Shown here: in pieces, positions 1 to 5,430 of the stretch
Layout: each line of letters opens with the position of its first letter
Position numbering within the stretch: the first letter of the stretch is position 1
DNA from: an uncultured Clostridium sp.
Lineage (GTDB): Bacteria; Bacillota; Clostridia; TANB77; CAG-508
Assembly: GCA_950059165.1 (NCBI GenBank)
Contig: CATLUC010000088.1
Location: 1-6,720, forward strand
Reading direction: 5' to 3'
Length of the DNA: 6,720 bases
Notes under the pieces: generated by a model
Seen by the model: the letters and a program-made list of their open reading frames with translations, nothing else
Told to the model about the DNA's origin: nothing
The model's database searches: none
Position numbers and translations under genes: made by a program

Positions 1-1
1 G

Positions 2-805
2 GAGATAAAAAGCATTTTAAATATGGCATTTGCAGATGCAGAAATCGATAAAATAATAAAATTTAATCCGATTCCAACAATTCGTACACCAAAAGTTCAA
101 AGGAAGAAAAAGAAGCCTACAATATCACCTACAGAACAACAACAATTAATAGAAATATTACTTTCTGAAACAAATGGGTTATGCTACATTTTTATAATGA
201 ATACAGGCGTTAGGCCAGGAGAAAGTGGTGGTATGAAATGGAAACATTACAGTTATGAAAATGCTAATGTAAAAGTGAGAGACAATTATGGAAAAGTAAC
301 ATATTATGATGATAATTTTGAGAAAATTGAATCTACATTTGAAGAAAAAGACTTGAAAACACCATCTAGTTATAGGAGCATACCATTACAAAAATGGTTA
401 AATAATCTAATGCATACATATATGCTATATGTTATGCAACAAAAGGGTTATACAAACAAAGAACAATTGGATGATGAGTATATTTTTATGAATAGTCTAG
501 GACATGCTTTAAGTAGTGATTATTTATGGGACACACTCGATAAGATTTTAAAAAGACATAATTTTAAACATTTAAGCGTTTATCAATTAAGACATCTATT
601 TGCAACAAGATGTATCGATGTAAACATACCTGTAAATCAGATAAAACAATATTTAGGTCATGCCTTAGCTAGTACAACAATGGATTATTATGTTGAATAT
701 GATGAAGACACAAATAAAGCTGAAATTGAAAAACTAGAACCTATCAATAATATTCAAATAGTGCCTGAAATTTTAAAGGGAATGAAATGTAATGTCTGTA
801 CTTAA
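2..805 (+). CDS. Tyrosine recombinase (phage/ICE-type integrase), 5'-truncated by the window edge
   Basis: This is a site-specific tyrosine recombinase that would integrate and excise the mobile element lying to the left. The reading frame is open to the first bases of the window, and the residues before the ATG at 23 (EIKSILNM) fit the end of an integrase core-binding domain, so that ATG is internal and the true start is upstream. Counting from it, the catalytic residues I can place are R64 (TGVRPGE), K112 (LKTPSS), R190 (YQLRHLFAT), H213 (YLGHA) and the nucleophile Y223 (TTMDYY). The usual His three residues before R190 is Tyr (Y187). The protein ends in a short acidic tail plus CNVCT. About 265 residues are visible; the family usually has 350-400. 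It sits 133 bp from a tRNA-fMet 3' fragment, the expected place for an integrase next to its attachment site. It uses AGG as Arg three times, once for catalytic R64, and has no CGG. Confidence 0.93.
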   Translation, partial: EIKSILNMAFADAEIDKIIKFNPIPTIRTPKVQRKKKKPTISPTEQQQLIEILLSETNGLCYIFIMNTGVRPGESGGMKWKHYSYENANVKVRDNYGKVTYYDDNFEKIESTFEEKDLKTPSSYRSIPLQKWLNNLMHTYMLYVMQQKGYTNKEQLDDEYIFMNSLGHALSSDYLWDTLDKILKRHNFKHLSVYQLRHLFATRCIDVNIPVNQIKQYLGHALASTTMDYYVEYDEDTNKAEIEKLEPINNIQIVPEILKGMKCNVCT

Positions 806-815
806 AATACACTTT

Positions 816-836
816 AAGGGACATTAAAGGGACATT
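816..836 (+). repeat. Two tandem direct repeats AAGGGACATT, possible integrase arm sites
   Basis: The 10-mer AAGGGACATT occurs at 816-825 and again at 827-836, one helical turn apart, just after the integrase stop codon and before attR. Short direct repeats at this place in integrated elements are commonly arm-type binding sites for the integrase N-terminal domain. That role is inferred from position only. Confidence 0.45.
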
Positions 837-857
837 GATAAATTTATATAAAAAATC

Positions 858-874
858 GAAGTATTAAATACTTC
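858..874. repeat. Short inverted repeat between integrase and attR
   Basis: GAAGTAT and ATACTTC form a perfect 7-bp inverted repeat around a TAA loop. No T-run follows on the plus strand, so it is not a convincing terminator. It may be a recombination accessory site. The rest of 837-938 holds no gene that I can see. Confidence 0.3.
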
Positions 875-938
875 CGAAATGGTTGCAAGAGTAACAATAT
901 ATAATATTTTTAAAATATAAAAATACTGGGAAATGGTA

Positions 939-986
939 GGGCTCATAACCCAAAGGTCGCAAGTTCGAGTCTTGCCTCCGCAACCA
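939..986 (+). other. attR: 3' fragment of initiator tRNA-fMet(CAU)
   Basis: The sequence reproduces the 3' part of an initiator tRNA. It has GGG-CTCATAA-CCC, the anticodon stem and loop with CAT at 944-946 and the three G:C pairs typical of fMet. A T arm follows (GCAAG 959-963, loop TTCGAGT, CTTGC 971-975), then the 3' acceptor strand CTCCGCA (976-982), discriminator A and encoded CCA (984-986). No matching 5' acceptor strand (TGCGGAG) or complete D arm lies upstream, so this is not a working tRNA gene. It is the duplicated attachment core left where an element integrated into the tRNA 3' end; the intact tRNA should lie at the element's other end, outside the window. Integrase on the left and native terminator on the right fit attR. 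The exact left limit of the duplicated core cannot be fixed here; TGGTAG just upstream may be part of it. Confidence 0.85.
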
Positions 987-1004
987 AATTTAAAACATCC
1001 AAAA

Positions 1005-1048
1005 AACACTTCGAAAATATTATTTTAATATTTTCGAAGTGTTTTTTT
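1005..1048 (+). terminator. Strong intrinsic terminator after the tRNA-fMet attachment site
   Basis: Arms 1005-1022 and 1026-1043 form an 18-bp perfect stem with a 3-nt TTT loop, and seven T follow (1042-1048). It lies 18 nt past the CCA end of the tRNA fragment, so it was most likely the native terminator of the tRNA-fMet transcript before the element inserted. Confidence 0.88.
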
Positions 1049-1087
1049 ATGTTATTATGACTAAATAAAATAAATTTGCAATTTTAG

Positions 1088-1108
1088 GTTACAGATATAA
1101 TCTGTAAC
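1088..1108. repeat. Perfect 9-bp inverted repeat, operator-like
   Basis: GTTACAGAT and ATCTGTAAC flank ATA, giving a 21-bp near-palindrome directly upstream of an extended -10 element on the plus strand. It resembles a dimeric repressor site. It could instead be a weak hairpin ending the minus-strand iron-sulfur operon, but no T-run follows on that strand, so an operator is more likely. Confidence 0.45.
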
Positions 1109-1114
1109 TTTCCG

Positions 1115-1123
1115 TGTTATAAT
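1115..1123 (+). promoter_or_regulatory. Possible extended -10 promoter with no gene behind it
   Basis: TGTTATAAT is a TGn-TATAAT extended -10 element with no good -35 at normal spacing; the inverted repeat at 1088-1108 occupies that place. Transcription would run toward the 3' end of the minus-strand SufB/D-like gene. I find no plus-strand ORF with a ribosome binding site in 1124-1189, so the product would be a small or antisense RNA, or the promoter is a remnant. Confidence 0.35.
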
Positions 1124-1189
1124 GTAGATAATATTAAGCTATCTAGCATTGGCAAAGTTGGTTGTTTAAGAGATTCTTGGAATTACATT

Positions 1190-2119
1190 TTATCTCAAAA
1201 ATCCATTTATTATTTCTTCTTCTGCTTCTTTTTCGGAAAGCCCTAAAGTCATTAATTTAATTAACTGTTCTCCAGCAATTTTCCCAATAGCTGCCTCATG
1301 AATTAGATTTGCCTCTACATTATTTGCTGTAATCTCTGGCGTTGCTATCACTTTTGCATTATCTTTTATAATTGCATCACATTCACTATGTGCAAATGAT
1401 TTTGCATTTCCATAGATTTTAGAAATAAATTCTTGCTTTGAATTATCTGTTGCTACTGACCTAGATGTAACATGAGTACTTGCATTTTCACCATTTAATT
1501 GTACATCAAATATTGTTTTAGCAAATTGCTCACCATGTGTCATAATTTTTTCAGAAATTACAAAATTAGAGTTTTCTAGTAGTTCTCCTTTTGTTTCTCT
1601 TATGGTAGAGTCTACTCCTTTTATTTGACTGCTTTCCATTTCCATACTACTTCCAGCTTTTAAATATACTTCTGTTACTGGATTTAAAATTCTTTTTCCA
1701 TCTCCTTGGCCTTCTCCATAATGTTTTTCAATATATTTTACTTTTGCTCCTTCTTCTAAAAAGAAACGATGGATTCCATCATGTTGGGAGTCTTTGTGAT
1801 GGTCATTGTGAATTCCACAACCTGCAATAATAATTACATTAGCATTTTTTCCAATGTAGAAATCGTTGTATACTAAGTCGTTTAGTCCACTTTCGGTAAT
1901 GATAACTGGTATATGAATAAATTCAAATTTTGTGTTTTCTTTTACATATATGTCTATTCCTGGCTTGTCAGTTTTAGTTATAATGTTTATGTTGTCAGTT
2001 ACTTTTCTTTCTATGCCTTCACCATTTTTTCTAATATTGTAAGCTCCTTTTTCCATATTTTCTAAATTAGAAACCTCATTTAAAAGGTCTTTATCGATTT
2101 CATTTATCTTATCCTTCAT
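1190..2119 (-). CDS. smsB: SufB/SufD-family Fe-S cluster scaffold protein (SmsB-like)
   Basis: This is a scaffold protein of SUF-type iron-sulfur cluster assembly, a cytoplasmic beta-helix protein expected to pair with the SufC-like ATPase encoded just upstream. From the ATG at 2119 it has 309 residues, shorter than E. coli SufB (about 495) or SufD (about 420) and typical of the single SufB/D protein of minimal two-gene systems. Visible are a Cys/His-rich stretch CGIHNDHHKDSQHDGIH (about residues 101-117), the STHVTSRSVAT segment, HSECDAII (Cys247) and a C-terminal IHEAAIGKI (His274, Glu275) followed by the LGLSEKEAEEEIINGF tail. By eye, the position of E. coli SufB Cys405 is not Cys, while the QCD-like Cys and the H-E-A motif are kept. 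A TTG at 2140 would add seven residues, but it overlaps the Shine-Dalgarno region, so ATG is preferred. The gene is intact, unlike its partner, and lies 77 bp after it. It contains one AGG and no CGG codon. Confidence 0.9.
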   Translation of the reverse strand: MKDKINEIDKDLLNEVSNLENMEKGAYNIRKNGEGIERKVTDNINIITKTDKPGIDIYVKENTKFEFIHIPVIITESGLNDLVYNDFYIGKNANVIIIAGCGIHNDHHKDSQHDGIHRFFLEEGAKVKYIEKHYGEGQGDGKRILNPVTEVYLKAGSSMEMESSQIKGVDSTIRETKGELLENSNFVISEKIMTHGEQFAKTIFDVQLNGENASTHVTSRSVATDNSKQEFISKIYGNAKSFAHSECDAIIKDNAKVIATPEITANNVEANLIHEAAIGKIAGEQLIKLMTLGLSEKEAEEEIINGFLR

Positions 2120-2129
2120 TTTCCTGTTA

Positions 2130-2135
2130 CTCCTT
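2130..2135 (-). promoter_or_regulatory. Ribosome binding site deciding the smsB start
   Basis: AAGGAG ends 10 nt before the ATG at 2119. The competing TTG at 2140-2138 lies upstream of this site and so cannot use it. The spacing is slightly long. Confidence 0.6.
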
Positions 2136-2196
2136 CCCAAAGCACAATTCTATTTACGAGCAAATAAGTAAAATTGTATAAATTTCTTTCATATTG

Positions 2197-2900
2197 CTAT
2201 TTTCCCATCTTGTAACATTGTGTTTTTGTAAATGTTTTATTTAAAATTTCTTCACTTTGACCAATTTGCTCTATTCTTCCATTTTTCATTAAAATAACTT
2301 CATCTGCTATATTTAAAATTCTTTCTTGATGTGAAATAATAAGTGTTGTTCCTTTAATTATTTCTCCCATCTTTTCAAATACTTTAATCAAATTACTAAA
2401 GCTCCATAAATCAATCCCTGCCTCTGGTTCATCAAATATTGTTAATTTTGCTCCTCTTAGGGCAACTGTTGCAATTTCAATTCTTTTTATCTCTCCACCA
2501 GATAGTGAACCGTTTATTTCTCTGTCAACATATTCTTTAGCACATAATCCGAACTTTTGATAATACTTCACATGCTTCCATTTTTGTAATATCTTTTTTT
2601 GCAGCTATTTTTAGTAAGTCATATACTGTTATTCCTTTAAATTTTACTGGTTGCTGAAATGCAAAACTTATTCCTAAATTTGCTCTTTCATTAATAGGCA
2701 ATTTTGTAATATCTTTTCCATTTAAAATCACTTTTCCGAGAGTCTTGTTTTTCAATTCCCATAATTATTTTAACTAATGTAGATTTTCCTGAACCATTTG
2801 GTCCAGTAATTGCAATAAATTTCCCAATATCTATTTTTAAATTGATATTATCTAAAATTTTTTTATTATCTCTTTCAAAACATATATTTTCTAGTAACAT
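2197..2900 (-). CDS. smsC: SufC-like ABC ATPase of Fe-S assembly (SmsC-like), needs two +1 frameshifts
   Basis: This is the cytoplasmic ATPase that drives cluster assembly on the SufB/D scaffold. The gene lies in three frames: 2900-2739 (54 codons), 2737-2552 (62) and 2550-2197 (117 plus stop). Omitting one base at 2738 and one at 2551 gives a continuous 233-residue SufC-type protein. It has Walker A GPNGSGKST (33-41), Q-loop FAFQQP (around 80-84), signature LSGGE (132-136), Walker B LTIFDEPEAG (152-161) and an H-loop His in IISHQE (190). Nothing else is missing or duplicated, and every motif is intact. TAGGAGG (2906-2912) lies 5 nt before the ATG. It follows the regulator gene by 71 bp and precedes smsB, forming one operon. 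Both breaks are NNT CGG A (TCT CGG A and GTT CGG A). Without a shift the products stop 16 and 4 codons later. Either it is recoded or the sequence has two identical errors; simple pseudogenization is unlikely beside an intact partner. Confidence 0.85.
2548..2551 (-). other. Putative +1 frameshift site GTT CGG A in smsC (second)
   Basis: Zero frame reads AAA GTT CGG ATT ATG TGC TAA. Dropping only the C (base 2551) gives GTT GGA TTA TGT GCT AAA and continues into the stretch before the LSGGE signature motif. The unshifted reading ends after RIMC. Confidence 0.75.
2735..2738 (-). other. Putative +1 frameshift site TCT CGG A in smsC (first)
   Basis: Zero frame reads GAC TCT CGG AAA AGT. Dropping only the C (base 2738) gives TCT GGA AAA GTG ATT, that is D-S-G-K-V-I-L-N-G, the usual SufC sequence between Walker A and the Q-loop. 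There is no Shine-Dalgarno-like stimulator just upstream as in prfB. Confidence 0.75.
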
Positions 2901-2971
2901 TTTATCCTCCTACTTTTTTTTCGTTTTCACTTTCATTTTTAAGTCATACACTTGTTGGAAAAGAATTGTGA

Positions 2972-3439
2972 TTATTTTTCAAGCTTTAGTCTATTTTTAG
3001 CACTTATTCTAATACAATTTTGACATTTTTTACTGTTTTTGTCATAGTCACAATCTAAATCTCCTAAATTCATAATTTGTGTTATATATTTATTCAATTT
3101 TTTTGCTGTTTCTTGTGATATAGCATATTTCATGGCTTTTGCCTCTTCTTGTGCTTGCTTTTCATCTATATCTAAGATTTCTATCAAAAACATTTTTAAG
3201 ATATCTTGCTTTTTTATAATTTCAATAGCATATTTTTCTCCCTCTTTTGTAAGGGTTATCTCTCCATATGCTTGGTAGTTTATAACTCCCATATTTCTTA
3301 ATAAGTTGATTGCTTTGTTTACACTAGGTTTTGTAATTTTTAGTTTGTTAGCAATGTCTGTTACCCTAACTTTTGAATTGTTTTTTTCTAGTATGTAGAT
3401 TGTTTTTAAGTATTCTTCTTGTGAACTTGTTAATTTCAT
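2972..3439 (-). CDS. DtxR/MntR-fold transcriptional regulator with C-terminal Cys cluster
   Basis: This DNA-binding regulator probably controls itself and the iron-sulfur genes behind it. Residues 1-65 form a winged helix-turn-helix of DtxR/MntR type (QEEYLKTIYILE, then VTDIANKLKITKPSVNKAINLL and a wing ending ITLTKEGEKYA). Residues 66-125 correspond to the helical dimerization and metal-binding domain. By a hand alignment to B. subtilis MntR, the ligand positions D8, E11, H77, E99, E102 and H103 are here E9, K12, Q78, K101, K104 and Y105, so the classical Mn/Fe site seems lost. Instead the C-terminus holds C130, C139 and C142 (C-x8-C-x2-C) in a basic tail. The 155-residue length is near that of MntR (142) and lacks an SH3-like domain. 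AAAGGAG lies 6 nt before the ATG. The gene has a strong promoter overlapped by a palindrome. Fe-S or thiolate metal sensing is inference. Confidence 0.85.
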   Translation of the reverse strand: MKLTSSQEEYLKTIYILEKNNSKVRVTDIANKLKITKPSVNKAINLLRNMGVINYQAYGEITLTKEGEKYAIEIIKKQDILKMFLIEILDIDEKQAQEEAKAMKYAISQETAKKLNKYITQIMNLGDLDCDYDKNSKKCQNCIRISAKNRLKLEK

Positions 3440-3445
3440 GATTTT

Positions 3446-3452
3446 CTCCTTT
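3446..3452 (-). promoter_or_regulatory. Ribosome binding site of the DtxR-like regulator
   Basis: AAAGGAG lies 6 nt before the ATG at 3439 and directly adjoins the palindrome at 3453-3470, so a protein bound there would sit between the -10 element and the ribosome binding site. Confidence 0.7.
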
Positions 3453-3470
3453 TGTTAGACTTCGCTAACA
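3453..3470. promoter_or_regulatory. Operator-like palindrome TGTTAG-N6-CTAACA
   Basis: Two perfect 6-bp arms lie around a 6-nt spacer at the expected transcription start, touching the last base of the -10 element. The GTTAG and CTAAC half-sites resemble the inner core of classical DtxR operators (GTTAGCCTAAC) but are spaced wider. The position is that of a repressor site, most simply for the regulator gene's own product. Confidence 0.65.
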
Positions 3471-3498
3471 TTTTACTATAAATATCTATGTCTGTCAA
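3470..3498 (-). promoter_or_regulatory. Sigma-A promoter of the regulator-smsC-smsB operon
   Basis: On the minus strand the -35 is a perfect TTGACA (3498-3493), followed by a 17-bp spacer and the -10 TAAAAT (3475-3470). It lies 31 bp upstream of the regulator ATG. No comparably good promoter is seen in the 71 bp before smsC, which supports co-transcription of all three genes. Confidence 0.8.
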
Positions 3499-3576
3499 GT
3501 TTTTGTCTGTACTGTCATAATGCTGTGAAATGCTTTGTATTATGGGAAGTTCGGAGAAATTTCCTATAACAATGTA

Positions 3577-3624
3577 TTTTATATTATTTAGAAAGTCAGG
3601 CATGACTTTCTAAATAATATAAAA
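3577..3624. repeat. Long perfect inverted repeat (22-bp arms, 4-nt loop)
   Basis: Arms 3577-3598 and 3603-3624 are perfectly complementary around GGCA. No T-run follows on the plus strand, and on the minus strand the hairpin is followed by TACATTG, so it is not a standard terminator. It lies upstream of the regulator promoter and just past the Rpn gene's terminator. It could be a small mobile remnant, a protein site or an RNA hairpin. The remainder of 3499-3686 shows no credible gene. Confidence 0.7.
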
Positions 3625-3661
3625 AACACTTTGAATCTTTTCATAGATTCAAAATGTTCTT
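3621..3661 (-). terminator. Intrinsic terminator of the Rpn-family gene (possibly bidirectional)
   Basis: TTGAATCT (3631-3638) pairs with AGATTCAA (3645-3652), and the stem extends outward with mismatches. On the minus strand it is followed by GTTTTTT, 35-65 nt past the Rpn stop. On the plus strand a CTTATTTTT tract follows, so it may also work in that direction. Confidence 0.7.
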
Positions 3662-3686
3662 ATTTTTCTGTACTATGTAATAATAT

Positions 3687-4617
3687 CTAACTTTCCATTT
3701 TTACTAATTTTTCTATTTCTTCTTTGGATAAACCTGTTATATCTTGAATTTCTTTGATTTCCATATTTCTTTCTACTAATTTTTTTGCCATTTCCATTAT
3801 TCCCTGTTTAACTCCTTGTTTAACTCCTTTTTAATAATTCATTTATTTGTTTTATATCTAACTGATTAATAAATATATTCATTATAATATTAATTAGAAA
3901 AACTCTGTCTTCTTCATTTAAGTTTGTTCTCATTACTTTTTTTATTGCATCAAGAGTTTCTTTTTTAGTTTCTGTCCTCTCAATTAATAATATTTTACTT
4001 AATAAACTATTATTTTTTAATAATGCTTGTTCAGATTTTTCATTTACATCTATTAAAGTATATTTAGCAAATTCTATTTCATCTGTTGGATATAAATATG
4101 TTTGTTTTTGTTTAAATTGACTTTTAACTTTCCATTTAATTTTGCCAGTATATATTACAATTGGATATACACAAGGATATTTATAATCTCTTTTTGATAT
4201 CTGTTTTATATCTATTGCACTATCTATTATCTCTATACTATATTTTAAAATTCTATATGGCATTGTATAATCTATTTTACTTTGATGTTCAATTAAGAAA
4301 AATATATTTTTATTTTTTATCTTGTAAACAATGTCTGCCTCACTATTTTTAAATTCTTTGGTAATAAATTTTCTATTATATTTCTCAATGTCTTCTGATT
4401 TCAACTTAATTCCTTTTTCAGAAAGTTTTAATGCTTCATTAATTAGATAAACAGCTTCTTCTTTTTTGTCTAATATACTTTTTATAATTTTATCGTGTGG
4501 TTGATTTATTTTCTTTTTTGATATTTCATATTCTTCATTAACATCAGTTAAACCTATATTATTTTTTCTTAAATAACTACTATAATAAATTTTGTCGAAA
4601 TATGTAACTTTTTTCAT
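3687..4617 (-). CDS. Rpn-family PD-(D/E)XK nuclease / putative transposase, needs one +1 frameshift
   Basis: This belongs to the recombination-promoting nuclease (Rpn, YhgA-like) group of PD-(D/E)XK DNases, often annotated as transposases. Residues 40-50 show the family's PHDKIIKSILD opening. The catalytic core is D95 (SEADIVYKI) and E110-x-Q112 (FFLIEHQSKIDY), with the Gln usual for this family in place of Lys, then PYRILKYSIEI. The zero frame stops at 3820 after LLKRS. Omitting one A at 3828 continues with GVKQGVKQGIMEMAKKL and a typical DITGLSKEEIEKL C-terminal tail, ending at a TAG at 3689-3687, for 309 residues in all. The GVKQ unit is an exact tandem repeat of 11-12 bp at 3804-3827. AAAGAGAGG lies 4 nt before the ATG. 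Its own promoter and terminator make it a single-gene unit. The break could be a simple A4 to A5 expansion, so a pseudogene is possible. Confidence 0.8.
3826..3831 (-). other. Putative +1 frameshift site AAA AGG A in the Rpn gene
   Basis: Zero frame reads TTA AAA AGG AGT TAA. Omitting one A gives TTA AAA GGA GTT AAA CAA, which continues the protein. A tRNA-Lys on AAA could slip +1 onto an identical AAA while AGG waits in the A site. It is weaker than the CGG sites, because a homopolymer indel explains it equally well and an in-frame AGG followed by A elsewhere in this gene (IERTET) is read normally. Confidence 0.5.
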
Positions 4618-4635
4618 AATGCCTCTCTTTCTTTT

Positions 4636-4664
4636 ATTTTAATCTCATTTTATTTATTTGTCAA
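4636..4664 (-). promoter_or_regulatory. Sigma-A promoter of the Rpn-family gene
   Basis: On the minus strand TTGACA (4664-4659), a 17-bp spacer and TAAAAT (4641-4636) lie just upstream of the ribosome binding site. It shows that the gene is transcribed separately from comEA. Confidence 0.78.
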
Positions 4665-4715
4665 TTTTTATTCTGCTGTAAATTCCGTATTTTTCTTTAT
4701 TTTTCTCTTGTTTTC

Positions 4716-5351
4716 TTATTTTACTGTAATATAATCTTTTATTTTATTGAACTTTGCTTCACCTATTCCACTTACATTTTTAATATCTTCTATTTTCTTG
4801 AAACTTCCTTTTTCCTTTCGATATGTAATAATTTTATTTGCAGTAGAAGAACCTATTCCTGATAAAGTTTCTAGCTCAGTTTGAGTAGCTGTATTTATAT
4901 TAATTTTCTTTTGTTTTGTTTCTTGTTTTTGTTCTTCATTTTCAACCACTCCACTAGATGTTATAATTACTTGTGTATTGGTTGATTGCTGTTTTTCTTG
5001 TCTGGTTGGTATATGTATTTTCATGCCATCTTCTAATTTATAAGCCAAATTAATTTCTTCTGTATATGCATCTTCCTTTACTCCACCCGCCTTTTCTATA
5101 GCATCTGAAACTCTACTATCTACCTTTAATTCGACTATTCCTTCATTGTTCACAGCACCTGATACATGAACAAAAATTACATCATCACTATATATTTCTT
5201 CTGTTTGTTCTTCTTGTACTTCTAAATTTTCTTCTACTTCTAATGTATTATTACTTTCATCTTTTGCATAAACATAGTAGCAAATAAATCCTGCTACAAT
5301 TACTCCTAATATTCCTAATATGATTTTTTGTTTTTTATTAAAATTATTCAT
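4716..5351 (-). CDS. comEA: ComEA-like competence DNA receptor (membrane-anchored, SLBB + helix-hairpin-helix)
   Basis: ComEA binds double-stranded DNA outside the cytoplasmic membrane and passes it to the ComEC channel during natural transformation. The 211-residue product has a basic N-terminus and one membrane segment (about 10-28), then an acidic linker rich in Glu (31-55). An SLBB/SOESS domain follows (about 58-115, VIFVHVSGAVNNEG to MKIHIPTR), then a Gln/Lys/Glu-rich linker and a tandem helix-hairpin-helix domain (150-211). The last begins ININTATQTELETLSGIG and has a second hairpin VSGIGEAKFNKI. The domain order and length are those of B. subtilis ComEA (about 205). AAGGAGG (5364-5358) lies 6 nt before the ATG. 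No comEC follows; the next gene is the Rpn nuclease, so the usual comEA-comEC pairing is absent or broken here. I see no clear terminator after it. It has no CGG codon. Confidence 0.9.
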   Translation of the reverse strand: MNNFNKKQKIILGILGVIVAGFICYYVYAKDESNNTLEVEENLEVQEEQTEEIYSDDVIFVHVSGAVNNEGIVELKVDSRVSDAIEKAGGVKEDAYTEEINLAYKLEDGMKIHIPTRQEKQQSTNTQVIITSSGVVENEEQKQETKQKKININTATQTELETLSGIGSSTANKIITYRKEKGSFKKIEDIKNVSGIGEAKFNKIKDYITVK

Positions 5352-5399
5352 ACTAAACCTCCTTAGATTGTTGTTATTACTTATTTAAACTGTATATCA

Positions 5400-5417
5400 A
5401 ATTTTGTTCACAAAATT
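5400..5417. repeat. 18-bp palindrome between divergent comEA and carboxypeptidase genes
   Basis: AATTTTGT and ACAAAATT form perfect 8-bp arms around TC, about midway in the 153-bp divergent intergenic region. It could be an operator shared by both genes, though such AT-rich palindromes also arise by chance. I could not pick a convincing comEA promoter in this stretch. Confidence 0.35.
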
Positions 5418-5430
5418 AATAATTTAATTA

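Noticed and set aside
939..986. A complete tRNA gene
   Set aside because: The 5' acceptor strand and D arm are missing upstream, so it can only be a 3' fragment.
824..1009. A 61-codon minus-strand ORF containing GGKTRTCDL
   Set aside because: It is the reverse translation of the tRNA-fMet fragment and its flank, a familiar false gene; it has no ribosome binding site.
2197..2755. Separate small proteins starting at internal ATGs within smsC (2571 and 2755)
   Set aside because: Those starts lie in sequence that codes for SmsC in another frame just before each CGGA site and have no ribosome binding site; the pieces only make sense joined.
3530..3613. A 27-codon plus-strand ORF containing GTTCGGAG out of frame
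   Set aside because: No ribosome binding site or promoter; it runs through the first arm of the long inverted repeat.
3804..3827. The tandem GGAGTTAAACA units as a CRISPR-like or regulatory repeat
   Set aside because: They encode GVKQGVKQG, a common GxxQG-type repeat in the tail of Rpn proteins.
4161..4352. A 63-codon plus-strand ORF
   Set aside because: It is antisense to the conserved Rpn catalytic core, has no ribosome binding site and no recognisable domain.
4680..4700. A further CGGA on the minus strand between comEA and the Rpn gene
   Set aside because: It lies after the comEA stop codon and before the Rpn promoter, in no reading frame with a gene.
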